From the NCBI GenBank assembly GCA_027625915.1, contig JANTQA010000015.1, positions 11,623,001-11,687,000 on the forward strand: DNA of 64,000 nt, read 5' to 3'. Origin of the DNA: Anaeramoeba flamelloides (taxonomy: Eukaryota; Metamonada; Anaeramoebidae). Under the pieces are notes generated by a model. That model did not search any database. It worked only from the letters and a program-made list of their open reading frames with translations, and was not told the DNA's origin. Both the position numbers and the translations under genes were made by a program. Position 1 is the stretch's first letter. Each line of letters starts with the position of its first letter. This document shows positions 59,051-64,000 of the stretch, piece after piece.

Positions 59051-60894
59051 TGTATTAAACTAAACAATATTTTGGAATTATTAGAATATATTTTATTTAT
59101 TTTTTAAAAATTTTTTATTTTTCCATTATTTATTTATTTCCCAATAATTATCAATTTATTTCTCTTGTTCAAGTTTCTTAAAGGAAAAAAATAAATTAAA
59201 AAGTGCATCTACAATTAAATATTCCAATATTTTTAATTTTATTTTTTTTTTAAATTATTAGTATTAACATCATTTGATAAAAGTTTAATAAAACAGTTTT
59301 CAAAAAATGAATTTTTAAACCATCCGAAAAATTCTTTTTAAAAATATGAAGAACTTTATGAAAAATTTTTATCAACTTTTTAAAAGTTGAATTTTACACA
59401 TGTTTTTTTAATCTAACCAAAAATAAGGAAAGAAAAATTTTACTTGAGATTAAAGTTTTTTATAATTTTAAAAGTTATTTTGATTTATATCCAAACCTTT
59501 GATTATTTGATAGATTCGGGAAATTTTGGTAAATATCCTTTTTTTCTTAAAGTTTTCATTTTTTTGAGATTATTATTATTGTTTTAAAAATTAGTTCCAA
59601 GGAACACTGTTTTTGATAAAAGTAACGAAACAAGATTCCACCCAAACAATAGTAACTGAAAAATAAAAAATTCACTTTTTTTTAAAGAATAAACCAAAGG
59701 AAGATTGTTTAGAAATAAGAGAAATAATAAACTTGATATTAGAGACAATAATTATTAATAAAATACCCAAACAAAACAGAATTTTTTAAAAAAAAAAAAA
59801 AAAAAACCGTTCAAAAAAATTTTGGGCCCCTTTCATTAGAACATCTCATGCAAAATTTCAAAATTTCTTTTGAAAATGAAAAATTTTGACAATTAGATTT
59901 TTCAATTGCAAATTTATGGATTTTAAAAGAAAATACAAAGTATCATTGTTCTATATGTTAATTAGGAGTTTCATACACTTTTTTTTTCAAATTGATTTTT
60001 TTAAAAAAAAAAGAAAAAGAAATGAAAAAAAAAAAAAAAGGTAATAAGTAAAAAAAAAAAAATTGGTCTTAATGAGAAGAAATTTTCTGATTAAAAATTG
60101 AAAATTTTATTTTGATAATGAATTATGAATTAAAATCATAGAAAACATTCTCTTGCTTCAATCAAACTGGCACCTTTTACCAAAAAAGAGTTTATTTAGT
60201 TTTTTTTTCAAAATATATTATATTTATCTTTATTAAGCACTTAGGATTTTAAAAAGGGTTTTCAAGAATAAGAAATAATTTTTTTTAAAGAAGGTTAATT
60301 TTCAATGTAATAAAGAAAAGGTAATAATAAAAAATTAAAAACAAAAAATACTTTTAATAGTAAAAAATATATAAATTCCTACATCCAGTGTATCACGCCG
60401 TGAGTTTCGGAATATCAATTACCAATTAAAGACATTACAATATTTATATGCAACGATAACCCATCGATCTCATATTTGTACCATCTGTGAATGTCTGGAG
60501 ACGCATAGTTGAGTGTCCAAGACAAATTTTTTTCTGATATTTGAGAAATAAAAAAAAAACTAATAGTTGTTTTCCAGAATTAGAAAGAATTTAGAAAAAT
60601 CAGAGATTTTATTCAATTCTTTCAAATCCTAGAAAACCCAAAAGGATTAAATATGCTTTAATTTGACGATGTAAATGATATAATCATTTTTTTACTTATA
60701 TAAAAATTATTTTTATTCTTCTATCTGTTTTTTTTTCATTTGATACAATTTTCTTTAATTACCCCCATCTTAGAATAAATAAAAAATGTTATTTTTTAGT
60801 TCTTTCTAAAAGTTGAATTGTAGAGTTATTTATCAAAAATTCTTATTTTTTTGGGGTTTCTTTTAAATATATATATCATTATTATTATTTCTTA

Positions 60895-61094
60895 CAGTCA
60901 GTTTCACTTTTAAGGCACAAACTTTCAATGAAATTTAAGGCACAAAAAAAATCTCAAATAAGGCACAAAATTTGAAATTTTTTTCTTTTACAATTTATTT
61001 TTACTAGAATTTGAAATTTTGCACTTTAATTTGAGATTTTTTTTTGTGCCTTAATTTTCGTTGAAAATATGTGCCTTATAAATGAAACTGACTG
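60895..61094. repeat. Tc1/mariner-style MITE B4
   Basis: Ends CAGTCAGTTTCACTTTTAAG and ...TATAAATGAAACTGACTG, with TA on both sides (60893-60894 and 61095-61096). The interior AAGGCACAAA and TTTGTGCCTT motifs match B3 closely. Confidence 0.88.
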
Positions 61095-61129
61095 TATTTG
61101 AAAATTAGTAAGAGACTAATTGGAATAAT

Positions 61130-62330
61130 ATAGGTTTTTAGGTAAGATATATTATCATGATATTAACAAGAAAATCACTATTAGTACAAGTTTATCAAGA
61201 ACAATCATAAATTCGCCAGATTTCACATTGCCGTCATAAAATAATTGCTAAAAAATGAAAAATTATTTTTTTTGAAATCACCTTAAAAAAAATCTCTTGA
61301 CTTTTTCAAAGCCTTGAGACTTCGACAACACACCACCCGATTAAAAATGTTAAAAAGTCCTTGGAAGTGTTACGAATTGTCTTCAAGTGTTTGAAAGTTA
61401 TGAAAGACCGAAAACTTTTATAAACAAAATGAGATTATTTTGCAGTTGAAAAAAAATTTTTTCTTTTCATTTTTTTTTTTTTAACAAAATCTAAAATAAC
61501 AAAAAAATTTTATGATCAAACAAATAATAATCCATTTCAACAAATGGACTCGAATATAAAATAGATTTTCGTTTTTTAAATTTATTATTATCCTCACAAG
61601 TTAAATAACCATTAAAAAAAAATAAAGAGCAATTTTCCTTCTTATTGGGAATCAATTAAAAATCCTATAGACTCTAGTTATATCTTCTACCCAATACAGA
61701 GATATCAAAGAATAATAATATGAAGAAAATAATTGTACAAACAATCTTAATAATTGGTGATCATACTGCTAGGATAGAGTGAATGCTTTTGAAAAGTTAT
61801 CTAACTCCTTTTATATTTGATATAATATTGGAATTTTTTTCCCAAGAACACATTTTTTCAAGAATGCTTGAAGGGTTGGTTGTTTAAGAAAATTTGTTAT
61901 TCAACACAATTAACAACACATGTTTTCACTGAGAAAATATATCTTCCTAGTTCGTTATTATTGTTATTGATCGAAAAGGATCAATAAATTTGTCAACCAA
62001 ATCAAAAGAAAATACAATAAAACTCTTTGATCTGATCCTTTATTTAATCAAGTACCCTTTTTGCTGTTTTATAAAAATAATAATATTTTTTCACCTTATC
62101 TATTTTTTGATCAAAAAAAATTCACTATAAAAATATTGCTGAATTAACCCAAAAAAACATCAATTATTAAAAAGAAATTGTGATATTTTGGTATTAATCA
62201 TGTTTATTTAATAATTTATCGTAATTTTATAGAATATTGTTATATTATCACGATATTATTGAATAACACGATATTCTAAATTATGGCTATTTGATAAAAA
62301 TACAACAATTTTTGTAACTTTATCCTTAAT
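61130..62330 (-). repeat. Dispersed repeat D, copy 3 (reverse)
   Basis: Reverse-complement relative of D2: AAAAGTTATCTAACTCCTTT, AATTGGTGATCATACTGC, CTCTTGACTTTTTCAAAG and ACATCAATTATTAAAAAG all have partners in D2 in reversed order. The outer ends carry TATCATGATAT and TATCACGATAT palindromic motifs. B4 ends about 35 bp outside it. Confidence 0.7.
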
Positions 62331-62804
62331 TAAGCAAAGACATAATCCAAAAATCTAATATTTGATTAAAGTGTATACAATTAATTTTTTACTCAAATCC
62401 ATAATGAAAAAAAATTATAAATCCTGTAGTTCATAAAATCTTAATCATTAAAAATAGATATGTGGTAGTAAAAAAAAATAATTCTTAATTTTTCTAACAA
62501 ACATAAATATTTATTAAAATATTGAAACCCTTTTATTTGAATTGATTTTTTTCGCTATTTATTATTATTATTATTTTTGTTTTTAATCAAAAACCGAAAC
62601 ATAAACGAGAAACATGGCAAACAAAAATTAATTTTCTTGTTTCCATCTTCTTAAACCACGATTTTATATTTTTTTCCGGTCTGTACTTGGAACAAGTTCA
62701 TAAGTTGTTCAATATTTAATGAACTTGAAAAATGAAATAAAATTACCTTGTTTCAGTTATTCCGAAAACAACCCTACAAAAAAAAAATCTTCATAAAAAA
62801 CCAG

Positions 62805-62874
62805 CTTTAATTTAGAATTTTTTTGTACCTAATATTTCATTTATCGTTTGCGCCTTAAATTTGAAAATGACTGT
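62805..62874. repeat. Fragment of MITE B (right end only)
   Basis: A stretch with GTTTGCGCCTTAAATTTGAA then AATGACTGTA matches the right ~70 bp of element B with scattered changes; no left end was found. Confidence 0.6.
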
Positions 62875-64000
62875 AAAGAATATACTAAATTTACCCTCAT
62901 ACACCTATTTTTAGTTGACCTCACAATTATACATCTACTTTTCGAATTATTATTAGAAAAATATATTTTTTAAATAAACTATTTAGATCACTCCCATATT
63001 AGGTACATTATAAAACACCAATAAAGAACAGACATTTTAATTAAGTCTCATTGACGTTTATGAAAGAATAACCCTCCCTTCATATTTTTAAAATTTTAGT
63101 TTAAGTATTTCTTTTTGAAATCAAATAAACCTCAGATACAATTCTTCTTTAACAAAATCTGAACCAACACACTCAAAATATCTGCTTTGAGGTGGGGGAT
63201 CTAAATTTATACTAAATATAAACCATAAAAAAAAGTATTGAATTTTGGTTAAGGAACTGTGATCTTTTTTATAAAGATTTTAATAAATTATTTTTGCAAA
63301 AAAAATGTGCTTTTATTATTTTTCTATTTTATGTTCTTTTATAAATACCCACTTATCACAAAAACACAATGAAGAGCAGAATTGATTATGTGAAAATTAT
63401 TGCGTTTTGGCCGTTAATAGCACCTTTTTAAAAATATCTCGCTTAAATGAAAAAACTAACTTGAATAAATAACTTTTTTGCTCAATTTCTGAGGTTTGGT
63501 AAGTGAGATTTTTTTAATACAAAACAAAAAATAAAAATCAAAAAACACATTTTTTTTGCAAAAATAATTTATTTTAATCTTGGCATAACGGATCCTATTT
63601 TCCTTAGCCAAAATTTAAGGATATCTTTTGAAGTGTATATTCATAATTCTTTTTGAACATATATCCTTAATTAAAATATTATATGGTACCTAGATAGAGA
63701 CATGATCCATTTGATTTCTTTGAAAAATCAGTTTTTCTCAAAAAATACAGACACACATTATAACAAATGTTGTGCCTTAAAAAAAAAAAACCTTCAAAAA
63801 TTGAAACTTTCGAATTTTTTCCCTTATTCAGTATTTTTCTTAAAAATCATAGCTTTTGAGGTTTGTTATTACAAATAAAATTCTGAATTCAAACCTGATT
63901 AACGTTTCTCCAAGATTCCTTAGAAAGTATCAAATAATAGCAATACCAAGATAATTTAATCTATGGTTTGAATACTTGTCGAATTATTTTGCAAAAACAG

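Larger units (their letters stand above)
59051..64000. other. Intergenic to window end, with B4, D3 and a B fragment
   Basis: No gene recognised in 5 kb and no open frame of note. It contains B4 (60895-61094), D3 (about 61130-62330, reverse) and the right end of a B copy (about 62805-62874). Long A runs lie near 59790, 60030 and 60050. A small AATAATA-rich tract is at about 62563. Confidence 0.55.

Noticed and set aside
1-64000. tRNA, rRNA, CRISPR, LTR retroelement, Polinton or other virus-like element
   Set aside because: None seen. The long inverted and direct repeats enclose no capsid, polymerase, integrase or transposase frame and behave like small non-autonomous DNA elements.

Overview
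The window is very A+T-rich eukaryotic nuclear DNA with long homopolymer runs, short spliceosomal introns (nearly all starting GTA and ending AG) and the standard genetic code: TAA, TAG and TGA all end recognisable genes. The protein set (GARP tether, Rim15/Greatwall-type kinase, RBBP6/Mpe1, Ras, Ariadne, alpha-actinin, ZIP transporter) and the Lys/Glu/Asn-rich low-complexity inserts point to a free-living unicellular, probably amoeboid, protist. Anaeramoeba-like metamonads or an amoebozoan would both fit; the sequence alone does not decide.

Layout: VPS51 (+, cut by the window start, to 3203); an IRE/Rim15/Greatwall-type AGC kinase (-, 6956-12834) that I read as two exons around a 1.8-kb intron; a secreted L,D-transpeptidase-like protein (-, 18568-19437); RBBP6/Mpe1-like DWNN-RING protein (+, 22114-24103); a Ras GTPase with three exons (+, 28575-29489); an Ariadne RBR ubiquitin ligase with four exons (-, 33809-35993); a giant alpha-actinin (+, 41595-46589); a ZIP zinc transporter (-, 49806-50816); and a signal-peptide protein with five membrane spans (+, 57530-59050). 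Nine genes in 64 kb is sparse. They form no operon or evident pathway cluster, though several belong to signalling (kinase, Ras), ubiquitin transfer (RBBP6, Ariadne) and membrane or cytoskeleton traffic (VPS51, alpha-actinin).

The 2.5-6.7 kb gaps between genes are not empty. They hold several families of short non-coding inverted-repeat elements (MITE-like), named A to J here: A (3 copies, long inverted ends built on a doubled GGAAAAAAAGTGAAAC), B (4 copies plus fragments, CAGT ends at TA targets, Tc1/mariner style), C (2 copies, each carrying B sequence at the same inner point), D (about 1.2 kb, 3 copies), E (about 0.9 kb, 2 copies), F (a direct-repeat pair), G (2 copies in opposite orientation), a composite I/H family, and a young hairpin J just upstream of the Ras gene. 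No transposase gene is visible, so any mobiliser must lie elsewhere. I saw no tRNA, rRNA, CRISPR array, LTR element or other virus-like element. All repeat calls come from reading by eye and their borders are approximate.
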